A DNA stretch of 64,000 nt from Rathayibacter rathayi (GTDB taxonomy: Bacteria; Actinomycetota; Actinomycetes; Actinomycetales; Microbacteriaceae): the NCBI RefSeq assembly GCF_004011095.1, contig NZ_CP028129.1, positions 930,001 through 994,000 on the forward strand, in the 5' to 3' direction. A program made the position numbers and the translations under genes. Positions 25,635 through 34,414 of this stretch are shown in pieces (positions within the stretch are counted from its first letter, which is position 1; each line of letters opens with the position of its first letter). Below the pieces are notes generated by a model. It searched no databases. It had not been told where the DNA came from and worked only from the letters and a program-made list of their open reading frames with translations.

Positions 25635-25681
25635 TCCTACACCCACCGAGCCACTCCTACCATCCACCGAGCCAGTCCTAC
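25635..25681. repeat. three 20-21 bp direct repeats in a promoter
   Basis: TCCTAC recurs at 25635, 25655 and 25676, and the intervening text (CACCGAGCCA) is shared between units. The last unit provides the TACACT -10 element (25679-25684) of the next gene, so the repeats lie in its upstream control region. Confidence 0.65.
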
Positions 25682-25706
25682 ACTGGCCGCCGACAAGGAG
25701 GTTCCC

Positions 25707-26234
25707 ATGAACCGAGACGACAGCATCTACACCGGAGCGGACGACGCTGTGCAGAGCGGTGAGGACCGCATGGTCGCGGCGAACGACAGCTCCGGGGCCG
25801 GCGGTACCCGCGGCGACGTTGGCATGAGCACCACGAGCGGCGAGGGCACCGGTGTACCCACCCGCGGTGCGCCTTCGCAGAGCGGCTCGCCGTCTGAATT
25901 GCGTCCCACCGGCTTCCCGCACGCCGGCCTCGAGTTCTCGCTGGTCCCGTCCGGGCACGAGGAGTGGCGGATCGAGCACCCGGGCGGCCGCACCGTCGGC
26001 GTGCTCGCCGTCATCTCGCACGCGGGCGAGGAGTCGGAGGCCGTGTTCGTCACGCGCCGCGTCGGCTCCGAGGACGCCGTGGCCGAGGGCACCGACTGGC
26101 GCGGCATCGTCTCGGCCGTCATCAACGACGAGGCGGCCGACGAACGCGAGCCCGTCCAGCTCGACCCCACTGTCGAGCATGTGCGCGGCGGAGTGATCAG
26201 CCGCGGCCCCGCGGACGTTGACGGTCTTTCCTGA
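25707..26234 (+). CDS. conserved hypothetical protein
   Basis: A 175-residue acidic soluble protein. The N-terminal 65 residues are low-complexity (Gly/Ser/Thr, probably disordered). The C-terminal 110 residues look folded: GLEFSLVPSGHEEWRIEHPG, TVGVLAVISHAGEESEAVFVTRRV and GTDWRGIVSAVINDEA. I do not recognise a named domain. AAGGAGG lies six bases before the ATG, so translation is clear and probably strong. It is preceded by a repeat-bearing promoter and converges with pabC. Confidence 0.7.
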   Translation: MNRDDSIYTGADDAVQSGEDRMVAANDSSGAGGTRGDVGMSTTSGEGTGVPTRGAPSQSGSPSELRPTGFPHAGLEFSLVPSGHEEWRIEHPGGRTVGVLAVISHAGEESEAVFVTRRVGSEDAVAEGTDWRGIVSAVINDEAADEREPVQLDPTVEHVRGGVISRGPADVDGLS

Positions 26235-26250
26235 CCCACCGTCCGCGAGC

Positions 26251-26266
26251 GGCCGCCCGAGCGGCC
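26251..26266. terminator. small hairpin between convergent genes
   Basis: GGCCGC-CCGA-GCGGCC forms a 6-bp G/C hairpin with a tetraloop, between the stop codons of the hypothetical gene and pabC. No T-tract follows. Confidence 0.45.
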
Positions 26267-26267
26267 C

Positions 26268-27152
26268 TCAGCGGGCGAGGAGCGCGGCGTTGATCCGGGC
26301 CGAGAGGTCCGGATCAACGCGGCGATCGACCCCGTCGACGGCGCGGATCGGTGCGGCGTTGCGCGCGCTGGAGACCAGCCATGCCGCCTCCGCCGCCTCC
26401 AGATCGCCCGCGCGCAGCGGACGGACCGCCGTACCGAGGCCCCAGCCGGGAGCAAGCGCGAACAGGTCGGCCTGCGTCGTGCCGGGTAGCAGCCCGAGGC
26501 TCGGCGGGGGCGTCACCAGCTCGCCGCCCGCCAGCAGGACGAGGTTCGCGGACGGCCCCTCAAGCAGGTAACCGTCGCTCGAGACGAACACTGCGTCGTC
26601 CGCTCCGCGGCGGGCCGCCTCGCGCGAGGCCGCCCGGTTCACCGCGTACGAAAGCGTCTTCGCTCCCGCGAGCAGCCAGGGCGAGGTCGCCTGGACGTCC
26701 GAGCGCAGACCCCGATCGAGCAGCACCACTCGGACACCGTCGCGGCGGGCCGGTCCGAAGTCGGGACTGGTCTGCACGACGACGACGCCGGTCGGCCGCC
26801 CGCCGCCCTCGACACCTCGCGTCAGGATCGTCTTCAGCATCGCCTCGGCGACGCGGGGATGCGCGGCGACCGCCGTGGCGATCGCGTCGACCCAGGCTGC
26901 CCGGTCGGGCCGAGGCAGATCGAGCATGCGGGCCGAGCGCGCGAAGCGGTCCAGGTGCGCGTCGAGCGCCTGCAGCCGCCCGTCGACGAGATTGATCGTC
27001 TCGAATATTCCGTCGCCGCGCGTGAAGCCAAGGTCGGTGACGTCGAGATCGCCGCGCCCGCCCGGGTCGAGACGGTGAGCGGGTCCGCCCGGCGAATGCG
27101 GGTCGGCGTCGAGGGAGGGGCGGTCGAGGACGACGAGGGTGTCAGCGGGCAC
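26268..27152 (-). CDS. pabC: aminodeoxychorismate lyase (class IV aminotransferase)
   Basis: A 294-residue fold-type IV PLP enzyme. The PLP lysine is K165 in GAKTLSYAVNRAASREA, and the substrate/PLP motif is VFVSSDGYLLEGPSANLVLL with E198. The N-terminus has FTRGDGIFETINLVDGRL. The family includes aminodeoxychorismate lyase, which makes p-aminobenzoate for folate, and branched-chain aminotransferases; length and motifs favour PabC. No pabA or pabB gene is adjacent, so the call is by family. It overlaps the upstream VanZ-type gene by 11 bases, which suggests co-transcription. Confidence 0.8.
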   Translation of the reverse strand: MPADTLVVLDRPSLDADPHSPGGPAHRLDPGGRGDLDVTDLGFTRGDGIFETINLVDGRLQALDAHLDRFARSARMLDLPRPDRAAWVDAIATAVAAHPRVAEAMLKTILTRGVEGGGRPTGVVVVQTSPDFGPARRDGVRVVLLDRGLRSDVQATSPWLLAGAKTLSYAVNRAASREAARRGADDAVFVSSDGYLLEGPSANLVLLAGGELVTPPPSLGLLPGTTQADLFALAPGWGLGTAVRPLRAGDLEAAEAAWLVSSARNAAPIRAVDGVDRRVDPDLSARINAALLAR

Positions 27153-27630
27153 GGGCGGTGCGATCCTTCCGGGAGACGGAGCGGGAGTTTAGGCGGGAGC
27201 TGGAGCGGAAGTAGCGGCGGGGGGAGAGGCGCAGCAGCACGATCGCCACCAGGGCACCGATCAGGGAGCCGCTGCCGTTCGAGATCAGGTCCCGGACGTC
27301 GGCGACGCGGGTCGGCAGCCAGAGCAGCTGCGCCGTCTCGATGACCACCGAGACGCCGAGCCCGATCAGCGCGGCCAGGAGGCGTCGCCTCGCCGGCAGC
27401 TGCGCCGCGATCAGCGCCCCGAGCGGCATGAAGAGCAGCACGTTCGCGGTGAACTCCGCCACCTCGAAGTTGAACCAGCTGGTGAGCGGAGTCGAGGCGA
27501 GGAACGTGATGATCCCGAGGACCAGCGCAGTCGTCTCCCCGGCCGGATACGGCGCGGGCGTTAGGGTCATCAGCCCGATCAGCGCGAGCCAGGCGAGCGT
27601 CGCGAGGCGGAGGAAGATCGAGCGGCGCAT
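27142..27630 (-). CDS. VanZ family membrane protein
   Basis: A 162-residue membrane protein with four hydrophobic segments. Family motifs are LTPAPYPAG in the first loop, WFNFEVAEFTANVLLFMPLGALIA and VSVVIETAQLLWLPTRVADVRDLISNGSGSLIGALVA. VanZ-like proteins are associated with teicoplanin resistance in enterococci, but most actinobacterial members have no proven role. The Arg/Ser-rich tail is cytoplasmic. CACAAT stands six bases before the ATG, so it may be leaderless. The pabC gene starts 11 bases before this one ends. Confidence 0.9.
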   Translation of the reverse strand: MRRSIFLRLATLAWLALIGLMTLTPAPYPAGETTALVLGIITFLASTPLTSWFNFEVAEFTANVLLFMPLGALIAAQLPARRRLLAALIGLGVSVVIETAQLLWLPTRVADVRDLISNGSGSLIGALVAIVLLRLSPRRYFRSSSRLNSRSVSRKDRTARAR

Positions 27631-27692
27631 CGTCCGATTGTGCCAGGCCGTTCGCGTCGGAGACGGCGGGCGCGGTGTGGGAGGCTGAGTGC

Positions 27693-28610
27693 ATGACTAG
27701 CGAGGACCCCGGCGCCGACGCCGAGTTCCCGCGCCACCCCTTCGACGCGTCCCTCGGCGACGGTTGGGTCGAGATCGGCGACGGGCGCCGGTTCTGGGGC
27801 CGGTTCGGCGCCGCAGGCCTGCTCCTGCGCGATCCGTCCGGCCGCGTGTTGCTCCAGCACCGCGTCAGCTGGAGTCACTTCGGCGATACCTGGGGTCTGC
27901 CCGGCGGGGCCCGGCATCCGGAGGAGACGGCGTTCGAGGCCGCCCTCCGCGAGTCGGAGGAGGAGGCGGGCGTGCCCGCCGAGCTGATCCTGCCGGTGCT
28001 CTCCAGCGTGGTCGTGATCGGCCCGTGGAGTTACTCGACCGTCCTGGCCGAGGCCCGTGAGCACTTCACGCCGCGCATCAGCGACGCCGAGAGCACAGAG
28101 CTGCGCTGGGTCGCGCCGGAGGACGTCGACTCGCTTCCACTGCATCCCGGTTTCGCGGCGGCCTGGCCGGGTCTGTGCGCGCTCGGCTCCTCGATCCCGA
28201 TGCTCGTCGTGGACGCGGCCAATGTGGTCGGCTCGCGCCCCGACGGCTGGTGGCGGGACCGCGCCGGGGCCGCTGAACGCCTCCTCGCCGCCCTCGCCCG
28301 TCTCGCGGCAGTCGGCGTTCCCGGGCGTCTTCTCGGAGTCGAGGCCGAGACGGTCTGGCCGCGCATCGCTGTGGTGCTTGAGGGAGCGGCGCGCACCGCA
28401 CGCACGGCGGTCGTCGCGGCGGAGCGGCGACTGGCGGTACATACGGCCGAGGGTTCGGGTGACGACGCGATCGTCGACCTCGTCGGCGGGCAGGACTCGG
28501 CGGTTGTCGTCACGGCCGACCGCGGTCTCGTCGCACGTATCGAGGCCCTCGGGGCGGCCGCCGTCGGGCCGCGCACGCTGCTCGAGCTCCTCGACTCCGC
28601 CCGGGAATAG
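27693..28610 (+). CDS. NUDIX hydrolase fused to a NYN/PIN-like domain
   Basis: A 305-residue two-domain protein. Residues 25-150 are a NUDIX domain; the box runs from G72 to G93 (GARHPEETAFEAALRESEEEAG) with all catalytic acids and one non-hydrophobic position (S88). Residues 168-305 resemble a NYN/PIN-like nuclease: PMLVVDAANVVGSRPDGWW with D174 and N177, and GGQDSAVVVTADRGLVARI near the C-terminus. It could link a nucleotide or RNA-cap-like substrate to RNA cleavage, but this is inference. The ATG at 27693 has GAGGCT six bases before it. Thioredoxin follows 28 bases downstream. Confidence 0.8.
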   Translation: MTSEDPGADAEFPRHPFDASLGDGWVEIGDGRRFWGRFGAAGLLLRDPSGRVLLQHRVSWSHFGDTWGLPGGARHPEETAFEAALRESEEEAGVPAELILPVLSSVVVIGPWSYSTVLAEAREHFTPRISDAESTELRWVAPEDVDSLPLHPGFAAAWPGLCALGSSIPMLVVDAANVVGSRPDGWWRDRAGAAERLLAALARLAAVGVPGRLLGVEAETVWPRIAVVLEGAARTARTAVVAAERRLAVHTAEGSGDDAIVDLVGGQDSAVVVTADRGLVARIEALGAAAVGPRTLLELLDSARE

Positions 28611-28638
28611 GCTGCGGGGGACCCCGGTTGCATCCCGC

Positions 28639-29010
28639 ATGGCTACGACTGCGATGACCCTCGACTCCCACGACCAGACGATCACCGACGGCATCGTCCT
28701 CATTGATTTCTGGGCCGACTGGTGCGGCCCGTGCAAGCAGTTCGCTCCGGTCTTCGAAGCCACGAGCGAGAAGAACGCCGACATCACCTTCGCCAAGGTC
28801 GACACGGAGGACCAGCAGCAGCTCGCCGCGAGCTACGGCATCTCCTCCATCCCCACCCTCGTCGTGTATCGCGACGGCATCCCGCTGATGGCTCAGCCCG
28901 GCGCGCTGCCCGCCCCCGCTCTCGACACCCTGATCGAGCAGGTCCGCGGCCTGGACATGCTCGAGGTGCGTCGTCAGTACGACGAGGCGAAGGCCGCCCA
29001 GCAGGCCTGA
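28639..29010 (+). CDS. thioredoxin
   Basis: A 123-residue thioredoxin with the redox motif WCGPC (C29, C32) after LIDFWAD, the cis-proline in ISSIPTLVVYRDG and the usual C-terminal helix. The tail of about 20 residues (LDMLEVRRQYDEAKAAQQA) is longer than in E. coli TrxA but common in actinobacteria. It reduces protein disulfides in the cytoplasm. The same genome uses mycothiol, as the mtr gene at 38.4 kb shows. TAGGCT lies at 28608-28613, over the NUDIX stop codon. Its stop directly abuts that of ppc. Confidence 0.93.
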   Translation: MATTAMTLDSHDQTITDGIVLIDFWADWCGPCKQFAPVFEATSEKNADITFAKVDTEDQQQLAASYGISSIPTLVVYRDGIPLMAQPGALPAPALDTLIEQVRGLDMLEVRRQYDEAKAAQQA

Positions 29011-31713
29011 TCAGCCCGTGTTCTGCAACCCCGCCGCGACGCCGTTGACCGCGAGCAGGAGCAACCGCTGGTTCTGCTCGGTCCCCGAGCCGCCGGGGTC
29101 GGTCCGGAGCGCCCGGAGCGCCCGCAGTTGCAGGAGTGAGAGCGCATTGACGTAGGGCGTGCGCAGCCGCACCGCGCGGCCGAGCACGCGGTGGCCGGTG
29201 AGCAGGCTCTCCTCGCCGGTGATCGAGAGCACCCAGCGGCGGGTGAGCGCCATCTCCTCGAGCACGAGCCCGGCGAGATCGTCGCGGGAGTCGAGGGCGA
29301 GGTAGCGGCGGGCGATGCCCTCGTCGGTCTTCGCGAGCGACATCTCGACGTTGTCGACCATCGTCGTGAACAGCGGCCAGGAGGCGTAAGCCTCGCGCAG
29401 CAGGTCGAGGTCGCCGACCGCCTCGAGCGCGCTGCCCAGGCCGAACCATCCCGTCAGATTCACGCGGGTCTGCGTCCAGGCAAAGACCCACGGGATCGCG
29501 CGCAGGTCCTCGAGCGATTCCACGGAGAGGCCGCGGCGGGCGGGCCGCGAGCCGAGCGCGAGCAGGCCCACCTCCTCCTGCGGGGTCACCCGCGCGAACC
29601 ACGGCGCGAAGCCGTCGGCCTTCACCAGCTCGAAGAAGCGGCGGCGCGACTCGCGGTCCATCGTCGCGGCGACCTCGGCGAAGCGCTCGGCGGCTCCGGC
29701 GTTGCGCTCGCCGACCGCGGGGGAGGAGGCGAGCAGCGTCGCTCCCGCCACCTGCTCGATGTGCCGGGTCGCGATGTCCGGGTTGCCGTAACGGGCGAAG
29801 ATGACCTCGCCCTGCTCCGTCAGCTTGAAGCGACCGTCCACCGACCCGGGTGGCTGCGCGAGCACGGCGCGGTTGGCCGGACCGCCGCCGCGCCCAAGAG
29901 CACCGCCGCGGCCGTGGAACAGCGTGAGCACGATCCCCTCGTCGGCGGCCCACCGCGCGATGCGTGCCTGCGCGTCGTAGAGCGCGAGCGTCGCCGAGAC
30001 CGGTCCGACGTCCTTGGACGAGTCGGAGTAGCCCAGCATCACCTCAAGGCGGTTGCCCGTCGCGGCGAGGCGCGCCTGCACCTGAGGCAGGCGGATCATC
30101 TCGGCGAGGATGTCGGTCGCCGCGTCGAGGTCGGCGAAGGTCTCGAAGAGCGGGACCGCGTCGATGATCGGCGGCTTGCCGTCGGTCGCCGCCTCGGCCA
30201 GCTCGAAGACCGTGCGGAGGTCGTCGGCCGACTGGGTGAACGAGACGATGTAGCGCCGCGCGGCGGCGGTGCCGAAGCGCTCCTGGATCTTCGCGATCGC
30301 GCGGAACACCGCCAGGACCTCGTGGCCGCGATCATCCAGCTCCTCGCCCGCGCGGATCGCGGCGATTGTCTCGCGGTGGACCTTCGAGTGCTGGCGCACC
30401 TCGATCTCGGCCAGGTGGAAGCCGAAGGTCTCGAGTTGCCAGACGAAGTCCTGCAGGTCGCCGTAGGCCGCGCGCACGTCGTCGGCCTCGACCAGGGACT
30501 CCTGCAGTGTGCGTAGCTCGCCGACCAGCTCGGCGGCGGCGGAGTAGGCCAGCGGCCCTTCGGTGCGCGTCGCGGCCAGGCGCTCGGCCGCGAAGAGCAG
30601 CACGCGGCGGTGCGCCTCGTTGGGGGAGCGCTCGGCGATCTCGGCGGCCCGCTCGGGAGCACGCTCGACGCAGGAGGCCCACAGCATCTCGACGGCGGCG
30701 GACGGCGGAGTGGTCGAGGCGTCGAGCGTCAGCGCGCGGCCCACGCGACGGGCGACGCGCTCGAGGCCCATCAGAACGTGTTCGGACGCAATGTCCACCG
30801 CCGCGAGGGTCGTCTCGGCCGTGACGAACGGATTGCCGTCGCGATCACCGCCGATCCAGGTGCCCAGGCGGACGAAGGCCGGCGCGACCGGCGCCCGCGT
30901 CCCCGAGCCCTCACCGAGCAGGGCGTCGTCGAGGCGTCGATAGACCCGGGGGAGCACCGAGAACAGCGACTCGTCGAACACGTTCATCGCCGTGCGCACC
31001 TCGTCCAGCGGAGTCGGCTTTGACTCGCGCAGCGGCGCCGTGCGCCACAGGGTGTCGACCTCGGCCAGCAGGCGGCGACGGATCTCGACCAGCACGACCC
31101 CGCCCATGCGCGGATCGTCGCGCTGCTCGAGCAGGTCGCTGATGCGGCGGATGGTCGAGGCGACCGCACGACGGCGGGCCTCGGTCGGATGCGCCGTCAG
31201 AACGGGGCGGAACTCTAGGCGGGAGAGGCGTGCGAAGGCCTCGGCCTCACCGAGCTCGCGGGTGAGGCGCCGCATCGAGGCGAGGATCGAATCCTCCGGC
31301 GACTGCGCACCCGCATCGGCCTCGCGGCGGCGCAGCACCCGCACCCGGTGGAACTCCTCCGCCACATTGACGAGATGGAAGTAGCAGGTGAAGGCCCGGG
31401 CCACTTCCTCGGCGCGCTCGAGCGAGAGCGAGGCGACGAACTCCTCCGCCTCGGCCGTCTCCGCCGCGTCGCCGCTGTCGTACGCGCTGATCGTCAGCGC
31501 CCGGAGGCGCTCCACGTCCTCGTAGAGCGCGGGCGCGCCCGATTCACGCAGGACCTGGCCGAGCAGTTCACCCAGCACATGGACGTCGGCGCGGATCCTC
31601 TCCTCGAGCACGGGCGCGGTCGTCCCGTCTGCGGGGGACAGGGCTGCGGAGGACAGGGCTGCTGCGGAGGCGGGTGCTGCGGTCGCGGCGGACGCGTCGG
31701 AGAACGAAGGCAC
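29011..31713 (-). CDS. ppc: phosphoenolpyruvate carboxylase
   Basis: A 900-residue enzyme that carboxylates phosphoenolpyruvate to oxaloacetate, refilling the TCA cycle. Catalytic motifs are VLTAHPTEARRRAV (the essential histidine), LGYSDSSKDVGP and FHGRGGALGRGGGP; the C-terminus NGVAAGLQNTG is that of the family. The GTG at 31713 is chosen because the 43 codons upstream would run across the zwf promoter; the first 35 residues are still Ala-rich and not conserved. AAGG lies some nine bases before it. The gene diverges from zwf, so two central carbon fluxes share one control region. Confidence 0.95.
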   Translation of the reverse strand: MPSFSDASAATAAPASAAALSSAALSPADGTTAPVLEERIRADVHVLGELLGQVLRESGAPALYEDVERLRALTISAYDSGDAAETAEAEEFVASLSLERAEEVARAFTCYFHLVNVAEEFHRVRVLRRREADAGAQSPEDSILASMRRLTRELGEAEAFARLSRLEFRPVLTAHPTEARRRAVASTIRRISDLLEQRDDPRMGGVVLVEIRRRLLAEVDTLWRTAPLRESKPTPLDEVRTAMNVFDESLFSVLPRVYRRLDDALLGEGSGTRAPVAPAFVRLGTWIGGDRDGNPFVTAETTLAAVDIASEHVLMGLERVARRVGRALTLDASTTPPSAAVEMLWASCVERAPERAAEIAERSPNEAHRRVLLFAAERLAATRTEGPLAYSAAAELVGELRTLQESLVEADDVRAAYGDLQDFVWQLETFGFHLAEIEVRQHSKVHRETIAAIRAGEELDDRGHEVLAVFRAIAKIQERFGTAAARRYIVSFTQSADDLRTVFELAEAATDGKPPIIDAVPLFETFADLDAATDILAEMIRLPQVQARLAATGNRLEVMLGYSDSSKDVGPVSATLALYDAQARIARWAADEGIVLTLFHGRGGALGRGGGPANRAVLAQPPGSVDGRFKLTEQGEVIFARYGNPDIATRHIEQVAGATLLASSPAVGERNAGAAERFAEVAATMDRESRRRFFELVKADGFAPWFARVTPQEEVGLLALGSRPARRGLSVESLEDLRAIPWVFAWTQTRVNLTGWFGLGSALEAVGDLDLLREAYASWPLFTTMVDNVEMSLAKTDEGIARRYLALDSRDDLAGLVLEEMALTRRWVLSITGEESLLTGHRVLGRAVRLRTPYVNALSLLQLRALRALRTDPGGSGTEQNQRLLLLAVNGVAAGLQNTG

Positions 31714-31793
31714 GGGAGAGACCTTAGCGGCGGCGCGTATCCAGCACACGATGCCTGGGTCACGATCCGAACTGGAATGATCGAGGAGTGACC

Positions 31794-33257
31794 GTGACAA
31801 CCGCACCCTCCGTCCCCGCCGTCCAGACCGAGCAGGCGGCACCCCACGTCGTCGTTCTGTTCGGCGCGGTCGGCGATCTGGCCCGGCGCAAGCTCATCCC
31901 CGGGATGGCCCACCTCGCGCTCTCCTCCCTCGCTCCGGATCTGCAGATTGTCGGCACCTCGCTCGAAGAGCACGACGACGACTCGTTCCGTGCTTTCGCG
32001 AAGCTCGCCTACGACGAGTTCGGCAGCCGCTCCCTCACGCCGGCGCAGTGGGACGAGTTCGCCTCCAAGCTCCGCTACGTCCCGCAGTCCGCCGGCCCCG
32101 CCGCACTGGCGGCCGCCGTGACCGACGCCGAGGCGGTCCTGGGCCCGGACGTCAGCCGCCTGCACTACCTCAGCGTCCCGCCCAGGGCGGCCCTCTCGGT
32201 CGTGCGGATGCTCGCCGAGGCCGGCCTGGTCGAGCGGTCGCGGATCATCATGGAAAAGCCCTTCGGCGTCGACCTCGAAAGCGCCGTCGTCCTCAACGCC
32301 GAGCTGCACGAGACCTTCGGCGAGGAGCAGATCTTCCGGATTGATCACTTCCTCGGCAAGGAACCGGCGCAGAACATCCTCGCCTTCCGCTTCGCCAACG
32401 GCCTGTTCGAGCCCATCTGGAACCGCAACTTCATTGATCACGTCCAGATCGACATCCCCGAGCGCCTCACGCTCGATCGCCGCGCCGAGTTCTACGAGTC
32501 GACCGGCGCCTACAAGGACATGGTGGTCACCCACCTCTTCCAGGTGCTCGCCTTCATGGCGATGGAGCCGCCGACCGCGCTCGAGCCGCAGGCGATCAGC
32601 GAGGAGAAGAACAAGGTCTTCCGCTCGATGCGCCCGTTGAACCCCGAGAACGTCGTGCGCGGTCAGTACATTGGCTACCGCGACGAGCCCGGCGTCGCCG
32701 CCGACTCGGAGACGGACACTTTCGTCGCACTGAAGTGCGAGATCGACAACTGGCGCTGGGCGGGCGTGCCGTTCTACCTCCGCACCGGTAAGCGGATGGC
32801 CGAGGGCCAGCGCATCATCTCGATCGCGTTCCGCGAGCCGCCGAAAAGCATGTTCCCCCAGGGCTCCGGAGTCGGCGCGCACGGCCCCGACCACCTCACC
32901 TTCGACCTCGCCGACGCCTCGAAGGTCTCGCTTTCCTTCTACGGCAAGCGGCCGGGTCCCGGCATGCGGTTGGACAAGCTGAGCATGCAGTTCGCGCTGC
33001 AGGAGACCGATCGCGCCGGCGACGCGCTCGAGGCCTACGAGCGCCTGATCCTCGACGCGATGCGCGGAGATCACACTCTGTTCACGACCGCCGAGGGCAT
33101 CGAACGGCTGTGGGAAGTGTCGGCGCCCCTCCTGCAGGACCAGCCGCCCGTCCGCCTCTACGCGCCCGGCTCCTGGGGACCCAACGCGATCCACCAGCTG
33201 ATCGCCCCGCACGCATGGCGCCTGCCCTTCGAGCGCGTCTGGCGCGACAAGCGCTGA
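31794..33257 (+). CDS. zwf: glucose-6-phosphate 1-dehydrogenase
   Basis: A 487-residue dehydrogenase, the first step of the pentose phosphate pathway. The NADP loop is VVLFGAVGDLARRKLIPGM and the active-site motif is RIDHFLGKEPAQNILAFRFAN. Other conserved parts are LEPQAISEEKNKVF and PFYLRTGKRMAEGQRIISIAF. GAGGAG at 31783-31788 favours the GTG at 31794 rather than the GTG at 31788 that overlaps it. The position usually held by Ser in GASGDL is Val here. It diverges from ppc. Confidence 0.95.
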   Translation: MTTAPSVPAVQTEQAAPHVVVLFGAVGDLARRKLIPGMAHLALSSLAPDLQIVGTSLEEHDDDSFRAFAKLAYDEFGSRSLTPAQWDEFASKLRYVPQSAGPAALAAAVTDAEAVLGPDVSRLHYLSVPPRAALSVVRMLAEAGLVERSRIIMEKPFGVDLESAVVLNAELHETFGEEQIFRIDHFLGKEPAQNILAFRFANGLFEPIWNRNFIDHVQIDIPERLTLDRRAEFYESTGAYKDMVVTHLFQVLAFMAMEPPTALEPQAISEEKNKVFRSMRPLNPENVVRGQYIGYRDEPGVAADSETDTFVALKCEIDNWRWAGVPFYLRTGKRMAEGQRIISIAFREPPKSMFPQGSGVGAHGPDHLTFDLADASKVSLSFYGKRPGPGMRLDKLSMQFALQETDRAGDALEAYERLILDAMRGDHTLFTTAEGIERLWEVSAPLLQDQPPVRLYAPGSWGPNAIHQLIAPHAWRLPFERVWRDKR

Positions 33258-33279
33258 CCTCGCCGCGGTAAGCCCCGCC

Positions 33280-33285
33280 TAGGCT
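33280..33285 (+). promoter_or_regulatory. -10 hexamer of the pgsA-like gene
   Basis: TAGGCT stands six bases before the ATG at 33292; there is no ribosome binding site. Confidence 0.5.
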
Positions 33286-33291
33286 GGGCGC

Positions 33292-33912
33292 ATGGCACGC
33301 ACCGGTGAGGACCGGATCTGGACGGTCCCGAACGTCCTCAGCCTGGTGCGCCTGGCGCTCGTGCCCGTCTTCCTCGTGCTGGTCGTCTCCGGTGAGGACG
33401 CCCTCGCGCTCCTCGCTCTCGTCGTTTCGAGCCTCACCGACTACCTCGACGGCTGGATCGCGCGCCGCTTCGACCAGATGACGCGCCTGGGCCGTGTCCT
33501 CGATCCCGCCGCCGACCGGCTCTACATCTTCGCCACCGTTGTGGGGCTCGCCGCCCGAGGACTGGTGCCCTGGTGGCTCGTGACGGTACTGCTGGCCCGT
33601 GACCTGATGCTCGTCGTGCTGGCGGTCGTCCTGGCCAGTCACGGCTACGGCCCGCTTCCCGTGCACCACCTGGGTAAATTCGCGACCTTCTGCCTTTTCT
33701 ACGCTCTCCCGCTGATCATGCTGGGGCAGGCGTTTCCGGCGCTCGCGCCCGCCTCTCTCCCCCTTGCCTGGGCGTTCGCGCTCTGGGGTGCGTTCCTTTA
33801 CTGGTGGGCCGGGATCGTCTACGCGGTGCAGACTCGGGACGTCGTCCTCGGGGTGCACTCAGGTGCTCAGGGGTCCGGCGAGGGTCACGATTCGGATACG
33901 CTGAGCGGATAG
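33292..33912 (+). CDS. CDP-alcohol phosphatidyltransferase (PgsA-like)
   Basis: A 206-residue membrane enzyme with the CDP-alcohol motif complete: DGWIARRFDQMTRLGRVLDPAADR, that is DG(x2)AR(x8)G(x3)D(x3)D. About six helices follow. It transfers a phosphatidyl group from CDP-diacylglycerol to an alcohol; phosphatidylglycerophosphate synthase is the nearest match, but the acceptor is not certain. The N-terminal WTVPNVLSLVRLALVPVFLV is typical of PgsA. It is followed 11 bases later by garA, an order also found in mycobacteria (pgsA2-...-garA). Confidence 0.88.
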   Translation: MARTGEDRIWTVPNVLSLVRLALVPVFLVLVVSGEDALALLALVVSSLTDYLDGWIARRFDQMTRLGRVLDPAADRLYIFATVVGLAARGLVPWWLVTVLLARDLMLVVLAVVLASHGYGPLPVHHLGKFATFCLFYALPLIMLGQAFPALAPASLPLAWAFALWGAFLYWWAGIVYAVQTRDVVLGVHSGAQGSGEGHDSDTLSG

Positions 33913-33922
33913 GAGGTACGTC

Positions 33923-34411
33923 TTGGTCGAGCACGTCGGTGGAGCATCATCCGCCCAGCACAAATCCGTTCCCGATGAGCCGTCGACGGAGACGACTCTA
34001 ACGTTCACCGACGACATCGGTGCCCAGCTCGCCGCTCTCGACAACCGCGCGTCCCGCGAGGAGGCCGAGGCCGTCGGTGCCCTCCCCTCCGGCTCCGCGC
34101 TGCTCGTCGTGCGCCGCGGGCCCAACACCGGTGCCCGATTCCTCCTCGACACTGACTCGACGACGGTCGGCCGTCACCCCGACGCCGGCATCTTCCTCGA
34201 CGACGTGACGGTCTCGCGCCGGCACGCGGAGTTCGTCCGCCGGGGCACGTCGTTCGAGGTCCACGACCTCGGCTCACTGAACGGCACCTACTTCGACGCG
34301 GTGCGGATCGAGTCCGCGATCCTCACCGATGGATCCGAGGTGCAGGTCGGCAAGTTCCGCCTCACCTTCTACGCGTCCCGCGCCGACCTCGTCGCCGCTC
34401 CGGACGCGTAA
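33923..34411 (+). CDS. garA: FHA-domain signalling protein (GarA/OdhI type)
   Basis: A 162-residue regulator. The FHA domain covers about residues 68-150 (FLLDTDSTTVGRHPDAGIF, VTVSRRHAEFVRRG, DLGSLNGTYFDAVRI). The N-terminal tail has TETTLTF with the ETT core (23-25) that PknB/PknG-type kinases phosphorylate in GarA and OdhI. In those species the unphosphorylated form binds and inhibits 2-oxoglutarate dehydrogenase and controls glutamate flux. The usual text is ETTSVF, so phosphorylation here is expected but not certain. It starts at a TTG with AGGAGG six bases upstream, and is followed by ftsR three bases after its stop. Confidence 0.88.
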   Translation: MVEHVGGASSAQHKSVPDEPSTETTLTFTDDIGAQLAALDNRASREEAEAVGALPSGSALLVVRRGPNTGARFLLDTDSTTVGRHPDAGIFLDDVTVSRRHAEFVRRGTSFEVHDLGSLNGTYFDAVRIESAILTDGSEVQVGKFRLTFYASRADLVAAPDA

Positions 34412-34414
34412 GCC

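Noticed and set aside
27142..27630. Glycopeptide resistance cluster around the VanZ-like gene
   Set aside because: No vanHAX or vanRS genes are present. VanZ-like proteins alone are common in actinobacteria without resistance.
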